A DNA stretch of 64,000 bases from Planctomycetes bacterium syqfu (GCA_020974905.1 CP087563.1:1364001-1428000), one strand, 5' to 3'; counted from the first letter of the stretch, positions 44,607-53,598 are shown. A program made the numbers and translations. The notes: a model not told the origin generated them from the sequence alone.

Positions 44607-46103
44607 TCAGGAAGGTTGCTGCGATTCACTGTCCTCTTCCTGTGGCTGATCGGCTGATGCTTCAGCCTGCTCAGGTTCCACAGCCGGTTCGGTTCCCTCA
44701 GCTTCGGGAGCCGGTGCCGGTGTACTGGTACGATTGGTGAGCATGTCCAGGATGTCGCCGGTTTCTTCACCGGTCGATCCCGCATCGTCGGACTCCACGG
44801 CATTTTCGCCGGAAGCGGCATTGCCACCGATGAGTCCGAGCACGGCGGCAGCCTGCTGCTCACCGGGGTCAGACATGTCCACGTCTTTATCTTCGGTTTC
44901 ACCAGAAGCCTTCTTGCGGGCGGCTTCTTCCTTCTCAGCAGCCTGCTGCTCGGCAACGAGCTTGGCCTTGACCGAGGCGGTTTCAACCATCTCGGTCGCC
45001 AACTCAGGTGCGATGCCCAACTGCGTCTGCAGGTAATCCGTGCCGACTTCCTCAACGTCAAAGACACTGATGATGCCCAACGCGGCAAGGCGGTCAACCT
45101 GCTCGTCGTCGAGACCTTCCAAGGCGGTGAGGGTCGTTGCCATGGTGTCCAGGCCCTTGGTGAACTCAGGCGGCGTGAGGATGTCAATATCCCAACCCGT
45201 CAGACGAGCAGCCAGGCGGACGTTCTGCCCACGCTTGCCGATCGCCAGAGACAGTTGATCGTCATTGACGACGACGGTCGCGCGCCCCAGTTCGAAGCAG
45301 AGGCTGATTTCCACGACTTCGGCAGGTTTGAGTGCGTTCTGGATGAGAATCTGTGACGACTCGTTCCAACGCACGATGTCAATCTTTTCACCGCCAAGTT
45401 CATCGACGATGTTCTTGATACGACTGCCACGCACACCAACACAGGCGCCCACGGCATCGACCTTCGAGTCGATGGAGCTCACGGCGATCTTGGTGCGGTG
45501 ACCGGGTTCGCGGCTCATGGCTTTGATTTCGATGATACGCTCGGAAACTTCCGGCACTTCGACTTCAAAGAGGCGGCGAATGAATTCAGGATTGCCACGC
45601 GAGAGAACAATCTTGACCTGGTTACCTGCTTCGCGGACATCCAGAATCAAGCAACGGACACGTTCGCCAGCCTGATGTTGTTCACCGGGGATTTGTTCGC
45701 TGCGAGGCATGAAGCCTTCAGCACGTCCCAGGGAGATGACCAGTGAGCCACCTTCGTAACGCTGGGCGGTGCCGGTGACCAGTTCGCCGACGCGGTCGAT
45801 ATATTCGTTGTAAATGCTGTTGCGTTCACCTTCACGGAAACGCTGGATCATGACTTGTTTTGCGGTCTGCGCAGGAATGCGGCCGAGTTCTTCGATGGGA
45901 ATTTCGTCTTCGCCACGCCACAGACGAATCTTGCCGGTGATGCGATCGAGTTGGCATCGGAATTCTTCGGTATCGATGGCATTGAAGTGTTTGCGTGCAG
46001 CGGACACCATCGCCTGTTCAAGGTCAGCCAGCAGTGCGTCTTTGTCGACGTTGCGGTCACGGGCGATTGAATCGATGAGCCGAAGCATTTCCTGCGTGTT
46101 CAT
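44607..46103 (-). CDS. nusA: Transcription termination/antitermination factor NusA
   Basis: 498 residues. The N-terminal domain (MNTQEMLRLIDSIARDRNVD onward) binds RNA polymerase; the S1 domain covers about 130-200, and two KH domains follow (GACVGVRGSRIKNIVDEL; VVNDDQLSLAIGKRGQNVRL). A C-terminal helix-hairpin-helix repeat (LEGLDDEQVDRLAALGIISV) and a long acidic tail (Glu/Ala/Pro-rich, about 130 residues) follow. NusA modulates pausing and termination. No rimP (ylxS) gene precedes it, unlike many bacteria. Its leader contains an intrinsic terminator about 95 bases upstream of the ATG (46200-46236), which suggests feedback control. Confidence 0.96.
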   Translation of the reverse strand: MNTQEMLRLIDSIARDRNVDKDALLADLEQAMVSAARKHFNAIDTEEFRCQLDRITGKIRLWRGEDEIPIEELGRIPAQTAKQVMIQRFREGERNSIYNEYIDRVGELVTGTAQRYEGGSLVISLGRAEGFMPRSEQIPGEQHQAGERVRCLILDVREAGNQVKIVLSRGNPEFIRRLFEVEVPEVSERIIEIKAMSREPGHRTKIAVSSIDSKVDAVGACVGVRGSRIKNIVDELGGEKIDIVRWNESSQILIQNALKPAEVVEISLCFELGRATVVVNDDQLSLAIGKRGQNVRLAARLTGWDIDILTPPEFTKGLDTMATTLTALEGLDDEQVDRLAALGIISVFDVEEVGTDYLQTQLGIAPELATEMVETASVKAKLVAEQQAAEKEEAARKKASGETEDKDVDMSDPGEQQAAAVLGLIGGNAASGENAVESDDAGSTGEETGDILDMLTNRTSTPAPAPEAEGTEPAVEPEQAEASADQPQEEDSESQQPS

Positions 46104-46199
46104 GTTGTCTTCCTGTAATCAGTATTAAGTTGTCGAACTCGTCTTCGAGTTCCCAAATTGTTTTTGTCCCAAAGGTCACGTGCCCGTTGGGGTTGAATG

Positions 46200-46236
46200 A
46201 AAAAAGCCATGTTTCGCACAATGCGATCCATGGCTT
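46200..46236 (-). terminator. Terminator hairpin in the nusA 5' leader
   Basis: Reading the minus strand, AAGCCATG (46236-46229) pairs with CATGGCTT (46211-46204), with an inner stem TCGCA/TGCGA, followed by TTTTTT. No gene lies upstream on this strand within 600 bases, so it ends either a leader transcript of nusA or a small RNA. Upstream, GCTTCAT segments recur three times (about 46240, 46280, 46333-46350) and can pair in alternative ways. Confidence 0.7.
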
Positions 46237-46557
46237 GAGGCTTCATCAGTGAAACAAGCTCACTGAAAAAAGATGATGTGAAGCAACCTTATACGGCAAT
46301 CCTCCATTTGAGAGTGATTGCTCGGCCAGGCTGCTTCATTCCCATGAAGCGACAAGTCATGGCGACCTGGTGAAGATGGTGCGGATGACGCGCCATCAAA
46401 GTTCCAGAGCCCCAATTACAGCTTGTATGTCGTTCATTGGCATCATACGTTTGCCTCAAGTCACTGCCCGAGCCCTATTGCCCGAACATAAAACAAGACT
46501 TATCAGTTTAACTGGTCACCGTTGGGTGTCAAGAAAGGATTGCCCAGAAGCCAAGTT

Positions 46558-46745
46558 GATTTGGGATTTGGGATTTGGGATTTGGGATTTGGGATTTGGG
46601 ATTTGGGATTTGGGATTTGGGATTTGGGATTTGGGATTTGGGATTTCAATCGGATTGTAAACCGCTTGCGGTTTAGCGCGTCAAGCGGGAGATGATGATT
46701 CAATGGCGTTCGATCAATTCATGGAGCGCCAAACCCTAAAGCCGT
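46558..46745 (+). repeat. Composite repeat F3: twelve GGGATTT units plus hairpin element
   Basis: Twelve exact copies of GGGATTT occupy 46563-46646 (84 bases), preceded by a partial unit. After a short joint, CCGCTTGCGGTTTAGCGCG lies at 46662-46680, and a degenerate inverse (GCGCCAAACCCTAAAGCCGT) follows at about 46728-46747. The whole is homologous in order to 54357-54476. The surrounding gap 46104-46888 otherwise holds the nusA leader and the rpsT promoter. Confidence 0.85.
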
Positions 46746-46780
46746 TTTCAAGTCGGTGAGATTTTTTTCACGTTTGCGAC

Positions 46781-46809
46781 TTGCAATTCATTGGGATTTT
46801 GTTCATAAT
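46781..46809 (+). promoter_or_regulatory. Promoter of rpsT
   Basis: TTGCAA (46781-46786) and CATAAT (46804-46809) are 17 bases apart, giving a leader of about 73 bases. S20 represses its own translation in E. coli; whether this leader does so is unknown. Confidence 0.55.
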
Positions 46810-46888
46810 GCGTTGCTCCATATCGCATCAAGGCGATGTGGGACTGTTATTGGGTAATCAATTTGCTGAGATTAGGGAAGCAACTGCC

Positions 46889-47164
46889 ATGGCGCATTCG
46901 CTTAGTGCTAAAAAACGTATCCGTCAGAACGAAAAACGCAACCACCTTAACCGTTGGCGCAAGCGTACTTACCGCGAAGCCCTGAAGGTCTACGAAGAAA
47001 CCATTCTTCACGGTAGCCTTGAACAGGCTCAGAAGGAACTTTCAGAACTCTTCAAGATTCTGGATCGCTCCGCTGCCAAGGGTGCGATGCACAAGAACAC
47101 GGCTTCGCGTACCAAGGCTCGTCTGACGGCCAAGTACAACCACAAGGTCGCTGCCGCAGCCTGA
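46889..47164 (+). CDS. rpsT: 30S ribosomal protein S20
   Basis: 91 residues from ATG 46889 with AGGGA about 11 bases upstream; an upstream in-frame start is unlike the family. MAHSLSAKKRIRQNEKRNHL and the following Arg/Lys-rich three-helix pattern, with DRSAAKGAMHKNTASRTKAR near the end, are diagnostic. S20 is a primary 16S rRNA-binding protein. The gene is monocistronic with its own promoter and terminator. Confidence 0.96.
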   Translation: MAHSLSAKKRIRQNEKRNHLNRWRKRTYREALKVYEETILHGSLEQAQKELSELFKILDRSAAKGAMHKNTASRTKARLTAKYNHKVAAAA

Positions 47165-47245
47165 TCGGGATGTTGCGTTGATGCTGCCAGGTCTTGATGA
47201 CCAGTGAATGCGTCCGCCCTTCCTTTGGGTTGGCAATCGAAATCA

Positions 47246-47283
47246 ACACGCCTGATGCCCCATCGCTTCAGGCGTGTTTTTTA
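47246..47283 (+). terminator. Intrinsic terminator of rpsT
   Basis: ACACGCCTGA (47246-47255) pairs with TCAGGCGTGT (47268-47277), followed by TTTTTT. Confidence 0.92.
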
Positions 47284-47402
47284 TGCGCTTAGGGAATTCG
47301 GTTCAATCATGACACATGAATTGTGTTCCAATCACGCACGAGCATTTGAGCATTAGATGTCAATATGGTGGTTCGTTGCAGTTGATTGGTTGCGTTTGAG
47401 AC

Positions 47403-47583
47403 CCGGCCAAGATGGCCGGACTATGTGAATATAGCCAAGCCATCTTGGCTCGGTTACCTTGGCGCGATCCCCTCCAGACAAGCTGCAATGAAACACTCGT
47501 GCAAGTCACGAGACTCAACGCAACTTGCATGTGTCAACAGAACGCCGCTGGATTCCTGACTTCCGGGGGCGCAGGAATGACGG
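47403..47583. repeat. Two adjacent hairpins and a half copy of element F1
   Basis: CCGGCCA-AGA-TGGCCGG (47403-47419) and AGCCAAG-CCAT-CTTGGCT (47433-47450) are perfect hairpins that could also pair with each other. Positions 47521-47583 hold the right half of F1 (GCTGGATTCCTGACTTCCGG then GGGCGCAGGAATGACGG) after a decayed left half. Nothing else is seen between 47284 and 47715. Confidence 0.6.
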
Positions 47584-47715
47584 AATGATCGAAATACATT
47601 CTCCTTTACCGCAGTTGTATCAAAGTGATGTTCCATCAATGTGCGCTGCGCCTGCGTAGTCATGCTATGATGTTCGGATACCATCGCCTTGATTTGAGTA
47701 AAAGGGATCAAACCA

Positions 47716-48792
47716 ATGACACGTCGCCTTAGCCTGTTTGCCTGCATCGCACTTGGACTCTTTGCCGTCGGCTGCCAATCGCAAAACAAACCTGCGCCCA
47801 AGTCCGATCCGGCATATGAACTCCAACAGTCGCAGGCTTACCCGGTCCCCACGCCGATCCCTTCGTCTGCCTCCGATGAGCCGATTGTCATCACCGAACT
47901 GCCCCCCAACGAAGCAGCCAGTCTCTCGGATGGCATGATCAATGACACCCCTGCACAACCTGTCACGCCGCCCACGCCCAAGCCGCAGATCGTTGTCGAA
48001 GAACCCGATGCATCCAACACCACGCCGATGATGCAACCGGTCCAACCACAGACAACAGCAACGGTCACCGTCAACAAAGGCCCAAGCTACACTGCCCTGG
48101 CAAGAGCGGTGTACACCGCGCATGGCGGTTGGCGTTGGGGACGCAATCACTGCATTCAAGCGGATATCCAACTGAACTTCGGTGGCCAAGTCCGACTCGT
48201 TGCCAAGCTGCTCACCGACAAGGACGCAGGCAAAGTTCGACTGACGCTCAACGATGGCACGATCCTGGTCTACGACGGGACCAACGTCTGGATGTCCCCT
48301 GCCAACGCACCGGTGGACCGCCCGCGTTTTGATGCACTGACCTGGTCCTACTTCCTGGCTGCCCCGTTTAAACTCGGTGACAAAGGCACGCATCTGAAAA
48401 ATCTCGGTGCCCAACCTTTCATCGCTGGGCAAAGTCTGCCTGCTGCCAAACTCACGTTTAACCCCGGTGTCGGCGACAGTCCTGATGACTGGTATATCAT
48501 CTATGTCGATCCGAATAGTCGCTGGCTGCGCGGGATGGCCTACATTGTCACCTATGGCAAATCACTGGAAAAAGCCGAAGAAAATCCGCATGCCATCACC
48601 TATGACAACTACGTGAGTGTCAATGGTGTGTACCTGCCACGAACCTGGAATTTCTGGAACTGGTCACAGGAACAAGGCATCACCGGCAACCCCATCGGCA
48701 GTGCCCTGCTGAGCAACATCCAAATGGTCCAACCCGCCGCCAACAGCTTCACCCAACCCGAAGGCGGCGTGCTGTGCACCATGCCTCAGTGA
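47716..48792 (+). CDS. Lipoprotein with LolA/DUF6503-like domain
   Basis: 358 residues. The N-terminus LFACIALGLFAVGC is a clear lipoprotein signal (Cys20). A Pro/Thr-rich linker of about 100 residues follows, then a beta-rich domain from about 125 (YTALARAVYTAHGGWRWGRN, then alternating strands such as QVRLVAKLLTDKDAGKVRLT and DGTNVWMSPANAP). The AHGG...W opening and half-barrel pattern recall DUF6503 and LolA/LolB-like lipoprotein carriers, but this is a tentative fold-level call. It is likely anchored in a membrane and facing the periplasm. AAAGGGA precedes the start. The gene stands alone. Confidence 0.6.
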   Translation: MTRRLSLFACIALGLFAVGCQSQNKPAPKSDPAYELQQSQAYPVPTPIPSSASDEPIVITELPPNEAASLSDGMINDTPAQPVTPPTPKPQIVVEEPDASNTTPMMQPVQPQTTATVTVNKGPSYTALARAVYTAHGGWRWGRNHCIQADIQLNFGGQVRLVAKLLTDKDAGKVRLTLNDGTILVYDGTNVWMSPANAPVDRPRFDALTWSYFLAAPFKLGDKGTHLKNLGAQPFIAGQSLPAAKLTFNPGVGDSPDDWYIIYVDPNSRWLRGMAYIVTYGKSLEKAEENPHAITYDNYVSVNGVYLPRTWNFWNWSQEQGITGNPIGSALLSNIQMVQPAANSFTQPEGGVLCTMPQ

Positions 48793-48876
48793 TGGTTTGA
48801 TCCGGTTTGATAATGTATTGCCTTTGCGAGCCGGCTCGTGTCGAGCCGATCTGACGGATACCCAACTGCAACAATT

Positions 48877-49010
48877 GAGCCGCGCACGAAGCAAACGGTT
48901 GCCTCACTCCCATCCCGCTTACTTCGTGCGCGGCTCTTGGTTTGATTATCTGCGTGCGTGTGAACGAATTCGTCAAGGCAACCCGTGCCCCGGGAGGGAC
49001 ACGGCTTTTT
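48877..49010. repeat. 15-bp hairpin and one copy of repeat F4
   Basis: GAGCCGCGCACGAAG (48877-48891) and CTTCGTGCGCGGCTC (48922-48936) are exact complements around a 30-base loop. Positions 48974-49010 read CAAGGCAACCCGTGCCCCGG then GAGGGACACGGCTTTTT, the F4 unit seen twice more at 49998-50123. These plus the terminator at 49066 fill the gap 48793-49140. Confidence 0.65.
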
Positions 49011-49065
49011 GAGTTCGAATATTAATCTACAATTCGTATGACGATTTGAAACGTCATCAACCCCC

Positions 49066-49113
49066 AAACAAAAACACCGCCACGGTTGCTCGTGACGGTG
49101 TTTGTTTTTTTTT
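49066..49113. terminator. Bidirectional terminator
   Basis: AAACACCGCCACG and CGTGACGGTGTTT form a long stem (49072-49103) with A-rich sequence before and GTTTTTTTTTG after. It serves the minus-strand gene at 49141 and any plus-strand readthrough. Confidence 0.85.
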
Positions 49114-49140
49114 GTAATGTTGGATCAATCAATCATCGAC

Positions 49141-49794
49141 TTACTGCTGTTGTTGTTGCTTGGCTGCGTTGATCTGTTTGCGGACTTGATTAATATTCAA
49201 CTCCAACGGTTGTCCCTTGTGATCAAGACTGCGAGGGAATTGCTCAAGAATCTCCGTCAGCAACTTCTCGGCTTTGTCATATTCTTTGTCATTGGCATAA
49301 CGGACTGCCAAAATTAAACGGGCATAGGCACCGACCTGAACACCGTTGCCATAGAAACAGTCGCCGTGACTTTCGATGGCTTGTTGCAGGTATTGGACCT
49401 GTTCGTCACCGGTGGTGATCTGACCAAGATAGACCAGGGCGCAACCTGCAAGGTTTGACTTGCCGTAGTCCTGCACGACCTGAATGAGTTTGGCTTTGCT
49501 GCCTTCGTCACTGAGATTCTTGGTTGCTTCCTGAAACAACGTCTCCATGGCTTTGCGTTGTTCCTGGGTGTAGGTTTCAATATCTTTGCGCATACGCTCT
49601 TTGGCGAGATTGCGTTTGGTGACCGTGCGGAGTCTGATTTCATGTTCAATAAGCAGCGGCTGGATGCGTTTTTCCAGGCTAGCAATCCGTGCTTCAAGTT
49701 GAGCAATCCGCTGTTCGGGGGTTTGGGTCTCCTGCTGCGCCTGCAGTGTGCCACTGAGAGTTAAACATAAAACCATTGCGATCAAGTAACGCAT
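49141..49794 (-). CDS. Exported coiled-coil/TPR-like protein
   Basis: 217 residues. A signal peptide (MRYLIAMVLCLTLSGTLQAQ) is followed by a coiled coil (RIAQLEARIASLEKRIQPLL), like the oligomerisation helix of CpoB/YbgF. Residues 105-215 contain TPR-like helices (CALVYLGQITTGDEQVQYLQ; NDKEYDKAEKLLTEILEQFP) and a Gln-rich end. CpoB coordinates Tol-Pal and cell-wall synthesis, but similarity here is at the level of architecture only and no tol or pal gene is near. Location in the periplasm is inferred. Confidence 0.6.
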   Translation of the reverse strand: MRYLIAMVLCLTLSGTLQAQQETQTPEQRIAQLEARIASLEKRIQPLLIEHEIRLRTVTKRNLAKERMRKDIETYTQEQRKAMETLFQEATKNLSDEGSKAKLIQVVQDYGKSNLAGCALVYLGQITTGDEQVQYLQQAIESHGDCFYGNGVQVGAYARLILAVRYANDKEYDKAEKLLTEILEQFPRSLDHKGQPLELNINQVRKQINAAKQQQQQ

Positions 49795-49997
49795 ACATGT
49801 CTCCTTTAAACGATTCTCTTGGAAAAAGTCCCGGACAAACCACTCACCTTAACGCAAGCCTGCGGGAACGTACAATCGACTTGCATCCAATCCGTGTGGT
49901 GCGTGTTACAGCGTCCTACGCATCAGATGGGTTGAAGTTGCTAAAAAAGTCGGGCCTGTGACATTTTGCCGGTGTCACCCCGATTGATTCACTTCGC

Positions 49998-50123
49998 CAA
50001 GGCAACCCGTGACTCGGGAGAGTCATGGCTTTTGATGGGTGTGATGTATCACGCGCGGTTGATATGTCAGCATCAATCAAACAACACAAAAGCCGTGTCG
50101 CTCCTGTGGCACGGGTTGCCTTG
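49998..50123. repeat. Inverted pair of repeat F4
   Basis: 49998-50033 reads CAAGGCAACCCGTGACTCGG then GAGAGTCATGGCTTTT and 50087-50123 is the inverse (AAAAGCCGTGTCGCTCCTGT then GGCACGGGTTGCCTTG). Each unit can fold as CCGTG...CACGG. The pair forms a 126-base palindrome in the 387-base gap between the coiled-coil gene and pyrC. Confidence 0.7.
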
Positions 50124-50181
50124 ATGGGTCAACAACATAACACGCGCGACATAGGAAAGTCACGGCATATGTGATCGTGTC

Positions 50182-51492
50182 TTATGCCGTAACGCGTTCT
50201 TCAGCGAGATTGAATTTGATATCACCGCCGACGATGGTGGTGATGGCACGGCCCGTCACATCCCAGCCGTGGAACGGGCAGTTGCGGGACTTGCTGGCAA
50301 ACTGATCCTTATCGATCGTCCAATCCATGTTCGGATCGATAATCGTCACATCGGCATCGGCTCCGACGGAGAGATGGCCCTTGCTATGCAGATCACAAAG
50401 CTGAGCGCCATTGCAGGTCATCATGGCAATCATCTGCGGCCAATCGATGACGTTGTCGGTGATCAAAGCTTTGATGTAGAGGGCCAACGCACAGTCCAGA
50501 CCGATGATGCCGAAGGGCGCGATCGGAAACTCAAGGGATTTTTCCTCGGTGGTGTGCGGTGCGTGGTCGGTTGCCAACACGGTGATCACGCCGTCCTTGA
50601 TGCCCTGCTTGATGGCATCAACGTCGGCCTGCTGACGCAGTGGCGGGTTCATCTTGAAATTGGTGTCATAGGTCGCACAACCTTCGTCCGTCAGTAGCAG
50701 GTGGTGCGGGGAAGCTTCGGCGGTGATGAACTGTTTGCCCCACTCGGTTTCGCGGGCGCGACGGATCATTTCGACACTGCCTGCTGAGGACAGATGCTGC
50801 ACGTGGTATCGGGCAGAGGTATCGCGGTTAAGCAGGATGTCACGTTGAATGATCAACTCTTCAGCGACACGCGGCCAACCTTTGAGACCCAGCTTGGTTG
50901 CCAAAGGTCCGGCATTCATGACACCGCCACCGAGTTCAGGATCTTCGCAATGCTGCATGACAACCTTGCCGGTCATCTGGATGTACTTCAGTGCCTTGGC
51001 CATGACGCCTGCGGAGGCAACTGCACAACCATCGTCGGAGAAGCCCACTGCACCGGCTTCTGCCATCAACGCGATCTCAGCGAGTTCCTTGCCTTCACGG
51101 CCCTTGGTGATGGCACCGATGGGAAATACATTACAGAGATTGGCCTTGGAAGCCTGGTTGTAGACGAAGTCGATACGCCCTGCATCATCGAGTGCGGGAA
51201 CGGTGTTGGGCATCACGCAGACACTGGTGAAACCGCCTGCTACAGCAGACGCGGCACCGGTGGCAATGGTTTCCTTGTCTTCCTGTCCCGGTTCGCGGAA
51301 ATGCACGTGAATATCAATCAGACCTGGGGTGACCAGACAACCTTGAGCGTCGATGACGGTGGCATTGGCAGTGTCGTCAACGTTACCGATGGATGCGACC
51401 TTGCCGTCAACGAGGACGAGATCGGTGACCTGATCGAAGTTGTTTTGCGGATCGATGACCCGCCCGTTTTTGATGATGGTTTTGCTGGGCAT
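50182..51492 (-). CDS. pyrC: Dihydroorotase
   Basis: 436 residues from ATG 51492; an upstream GTG/ATG region adds 16 atypical residues. DIHVHFREPG carries the first metal histidines (His62 and His64), CVMPNT the loop typical of class I enzymes, and VLATDHAPHTTEEK the catalytic Asp and last ligand. Class I dihydroorotases of this length cyclise carbamoyl-aspartate in pyrimidine synthesis, often bound to aspartate transcarbamoylase. No pyrB is adjacent. Together with pyrG at 16776 it represents pyrimidine metabolism in the window. Confidence 0.95.
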   Translation of the reverse strand: MPSKTIIKNGRVIDPQNNFDQVTDLVLVDGKVASIGNVDDTANATVIDAQGCLVTPGLIDIHVHFREPGQEDKETIATGAASAVAGGFTSVCVMPNTVPALDDAGRIDFVYNQASKANLCNVFPIGAITKGREGKELAEIALMAEAGAVGFSDDGCAVASAGVMAKALKYIQMTGKVVMQHCEDPELGGGVMNAGPLATKLGLKGWPRVAEELIIQRDILLNRDTSARYHVQHLSSAGSVEMIRRARETEWGKQFITAEASPHHLLLTDEGCATYDTNFKMNPPLRQQADVDAIKQGIKDGVITVLATDHAPHTTEEKSLEFPIAPFGIIGLDCALALYIKALITDNVIDWPQMIAMMTCNGAQLCDLHSKGHLSVGADADVTIIDPNMDWTIDKDQFASKSRNCPFHGWDVTGRAITTIVGGDIKFNLAEERVTA

Positions 51493-51559
51493 GGGGCATA
51501 GGATAGCAGATTTTACAAGGGATATTTTATTCACTGTCAAGGCTCGGAGTAATGATCAC

Positions 51560-51680
51560 TCAGGCGAGCTGCGTCGTGTCGACGCGGGATTGAGCGAAGC
51601 TCAAATTCGTTTGATGATGAATTAGCGGATTGATGTTCGACTTCGTCGAATCCCGCGGTGACACACCGCAGCTCGCCTGA
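51560..51680. repeat. Inverted pair of repeat F5 (CAGGCGAGCTGCG)
   Basis: TCAGGCGAGCTGCGTCGTGT then CGACGCGGGATT (51560-51591) faces AATCCCGCGGTGACACACCG then CAGCTCGCCTGA (51649-51680), with four mismatches over 32 bases. A single further arm is at 54481-54512. The pair occupies the space between pyrC and the rplL terminator. Confidence 0.75.
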
Positions 51681-51730
51681 AATGGGATCGAATAACATCC
51701 TGTTCTCGATTTTGAAAAGAGTGCGCATTA

Positions 51731-51764
51731 AAAAAACCGCCTGCGGGATGCAGACGGTCTTTTT
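51731..51764. terminator. Terminator of the L11-L12 ribosomal operon
   Basis: ACCGCCTGC and GCAGACGGT pair around GGGAT, with seven A before (T-run on the minus strand) and TCTTTTT after, so it works in both directions. It lies 40 bases past the rplL stop and shows that rpoB does not follow. Confidence 0.85.
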
Positions 51765-51804
51765 GTTTTTCGCTTGTGCGAAGGTCGTTTCAGGTAAGGA
51801 GATC

Positions 51805-52215
51805 TTACTTGATTTCGACTTCGGCACCGGCTTCTTTGAGCTGCTCGGCAAGCTTGTCGGCTTCGTCCTTGGAGACACCTTCCTTGAGGGGCTTGGGTGC
51901 GCCATCGACGAGTTCCTTGGCTTCCTTGAGACCCAGGCCGGTTGCTTCGCGGACAACCTTGATGACCTTGATCTTCTGGCTGCCGGCACCGGCGAGGATG
52001 ACGTCGAAGCTGGTCTTTTCTTCAGCTGCTTCGCCTTCGCCACCTGCTGCAGGACCTGCCATCATAACGGCGCCACCTGCTGCCGGTTCAAGACCGTAAG
52101 CTTCCTTGAGGTAGTTCTTCAGGTCGACGGCTTCCTTGAGGGAAAGACCGGCAATCTTGTCACCGATTTCTTTGATTTCTGCAGCGAACTCTGTTGCTGT
52201 TGCTTCTTCGGACAT
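51805..52215 (-). CDS. rplL: 50S ribosomal protein L7/L12
   Basis: 136 residues from ATG 52215 with AGGAAA nine bases upstream; an upstream start adds seven Lys/Arg residues. It shows the N-terminal dimerisation helices ([20 protein letters not shown]), an Ala/Gly hinge ([20 protein letters not shown]), and the C-terminal factor-binding domain ([40 protein letters not shown]). It is slightly longer than E. coli L7/L12 (121). It forms the ribosomal stalk with L10 and recruits GTPase factors. Confidence 0.97.
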   Translation of the reverse strand: MSEEATATEFAAEIKEIGDKIAGLSLKEAVDLKNYLKEAYGLEPAAGGAVMMAGPAAGGEGEAAEEKTSFDVILAGAGSQKIKVIKVVREATGLGLKEAKELVDGAPKPLKEGVSKDEADKLAEQLKEAGAEVEIK

Positions 52216-52337
52216 GTTACGTTTCCTATCTTTCAATCGCGATTGGTAGGTGACTGACCGTCAGTCTATTTAACCCGGAACACCGGGCCTAGCCTCCTGC
52301 AGGTTGTAAAGCAAATTTAAAAAATACCTGAATCAGA

Positions 52338-52880
52338 TCAGGCGATCTTGCTGATTTCTTCGCCCTTTTCGAGCTTTTCTTCCATGGCTGACAGGATGCC
52401 GGCGATTTCGTTGCCAACACCGACCAGAGCACCGGCGATTTGTGAACCGGGGCCGAGGATGACCTGGATGACCTGGGCCTGAGCTTCGTCCCGGGTGGGA
52501 TACTTGCTCAGTTCCTTGACCTGGTCGGCACCGAAAACGACGCCTTCCATGATGGCACCCTTGAATTCAAGCCCCCCCAGGGCCTTGGCTTCGTCAATCA
52601 GGGCGCGGGCGACTTCGACGACGCTTTCAGCGCCGTAGCACATGGCGGTGGGACCGTCGAGAATCTCGCCGATCTTGTCCATGGCGGTGCCTTCCATGGC
52701 GTTAACCATGAGGCTGTTACGGACAACGCTCACACGGATGCCTTTGGCGGCAAGCTTGTTACGCAGTTCGTTATTCTTGTTGGACTCCACGCCACGAATA
52801 TCGATCGTGACGGCGCCATCCAGATCTGCAAATGCATCCCGGTAGGCTTTGATCATCAGACTTTTGATGGGCTTGCTCAT
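52338..52880 (-). CDS. rplJ: 50S ribosomal protein L10
   Basis: 180 residues, normal length. SKPIKSLMIKAYRDAFADLD, the central RNA-binding part (NNELRNKLAAKGIRVSVVRN) and the C-terminal helix (GILSAMEEKLEKGEE), which carries L7/L12 dimers, are recognisable. AGAGAGGTAAC precedes the ATG. Only 34 bases separate it from rplA, so the long regulatory leader found before rplJ in E. coli is not present; control may lie before rplK. Confidence 0.95.
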   Translation of the reverse strand: MSKPIKSLMIKAYRDAFADLDGAVTIDIRGVESNKNNELRNKLAAKGIRVSVVRNSLMVNAMEGTAMDKIGEILDGPTAMCYGAESVVEVARALIDEAKALGGLEFKGAIMEGVVFGADQVKELSKYPTRDEAQAQVIQVILGPGSQIAGALVGVGNEIAGILSAMEEKLEKGEEISKIA

Positions 52881-52914
52881 AGCAGTTACCTCTCTTGCTT
52901 TCTACCGGTAAGGG

Positions 52915-53598
52915 TTACAGTTCCACCTGGACACCGGGGGTCATGGTGCCGGAAACTGTGATACTGTGAATGTAATGACCTTTGGTGGTCGAAGGCTTCA
53001 TCTTGGTGATTTGGTTGATGAAGGTTTCAGCGTTTTCGACGAGCTTCTGAGCGTCAAAGCTCTGCTTGCCGATGATGGCATGAACGTTGCCACCGTCGTC
53101 ATTACGGAATTCGACCTTACCGGCTGCATATTCCTTGACGGCGTCGGCGACCTTGGGGGTCACGGTGCCACTCTTGGGAGACGGCATCAGACCACGGGGA
53201 CCGAGCACGCGACCCAGACGGCTGACGACACGCATCATGTCCGGGCTTGCGATGGCGACGTCAAAGTCCATCCAACCATCTTCGATTTTCTTGACCAGTT
53301 CGTCTGCACCGGCTTCCAAAGCACCAGCGGCCTTGGCGGCTTCGACGTTTTCAGGACCGCAGAACGCAATGACGCGTTTGGTCTTGCCGATACCGTGGGG
53401 CAGGGACAGTGAACCGCGGATCATCTGGTCAGCCTGCTTGGGATCGATGCCCAGGTGCATACAGATGTCAACGGACTGATCGAACTTGGTTTTCTTAAAG
53501 TTCAGAACGGTGTTGATGGCTTCGGGCAGCGGCAGCGCAACGGCTTGCTTGACTGCTTCGAAGTCGGCACGATAGCGTTTGCCGAGTTTCTTAGCCAT
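52915..53598 (-). CDS. rplA: 50S ribosomal protein L1
   Basis: 227 residues. It has the standard opening (KKLGKRYRADFEAVKQAVAL), GRVLGPRGLMPSPKSGTVTP in the middle and KVEFRNDDGGNVHAIIGKQS near the end. L1 binds 23S rRNA at the E-site stalk and represses its own mRNA in many bacteria. AAAGGA precedes the ATG. It is the second gene of the operon rplK-rplA-rplJ-rplL. Confidence 0.97.
   Translation of the reverse strand: MAKKLGKRYRADFEAVKQAVALPLPEAINTVLNFKKTKFDQSVDICMHLGIDPKQADQMIRGSLSLPHGIGKTKRVIAFCGPENVEAAKAAGALEAGADELVKKIEDGWMDFDVAIASPDMMRVVSRLGRVLGPRGLMPSPKSGTVTPKVADAVKEYAAGKVEFRNDDGGNVHAIIGKQSFDAQKLVENAETFINQITKMKPSTTKGHYIHSITVSGTMTPGVQVEL

Noticed and set aside
46370-46660. Frame ending in tandem GIWDLGF repeats
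   Set aside because: It is the translation of the 7-base GGGATTT array.
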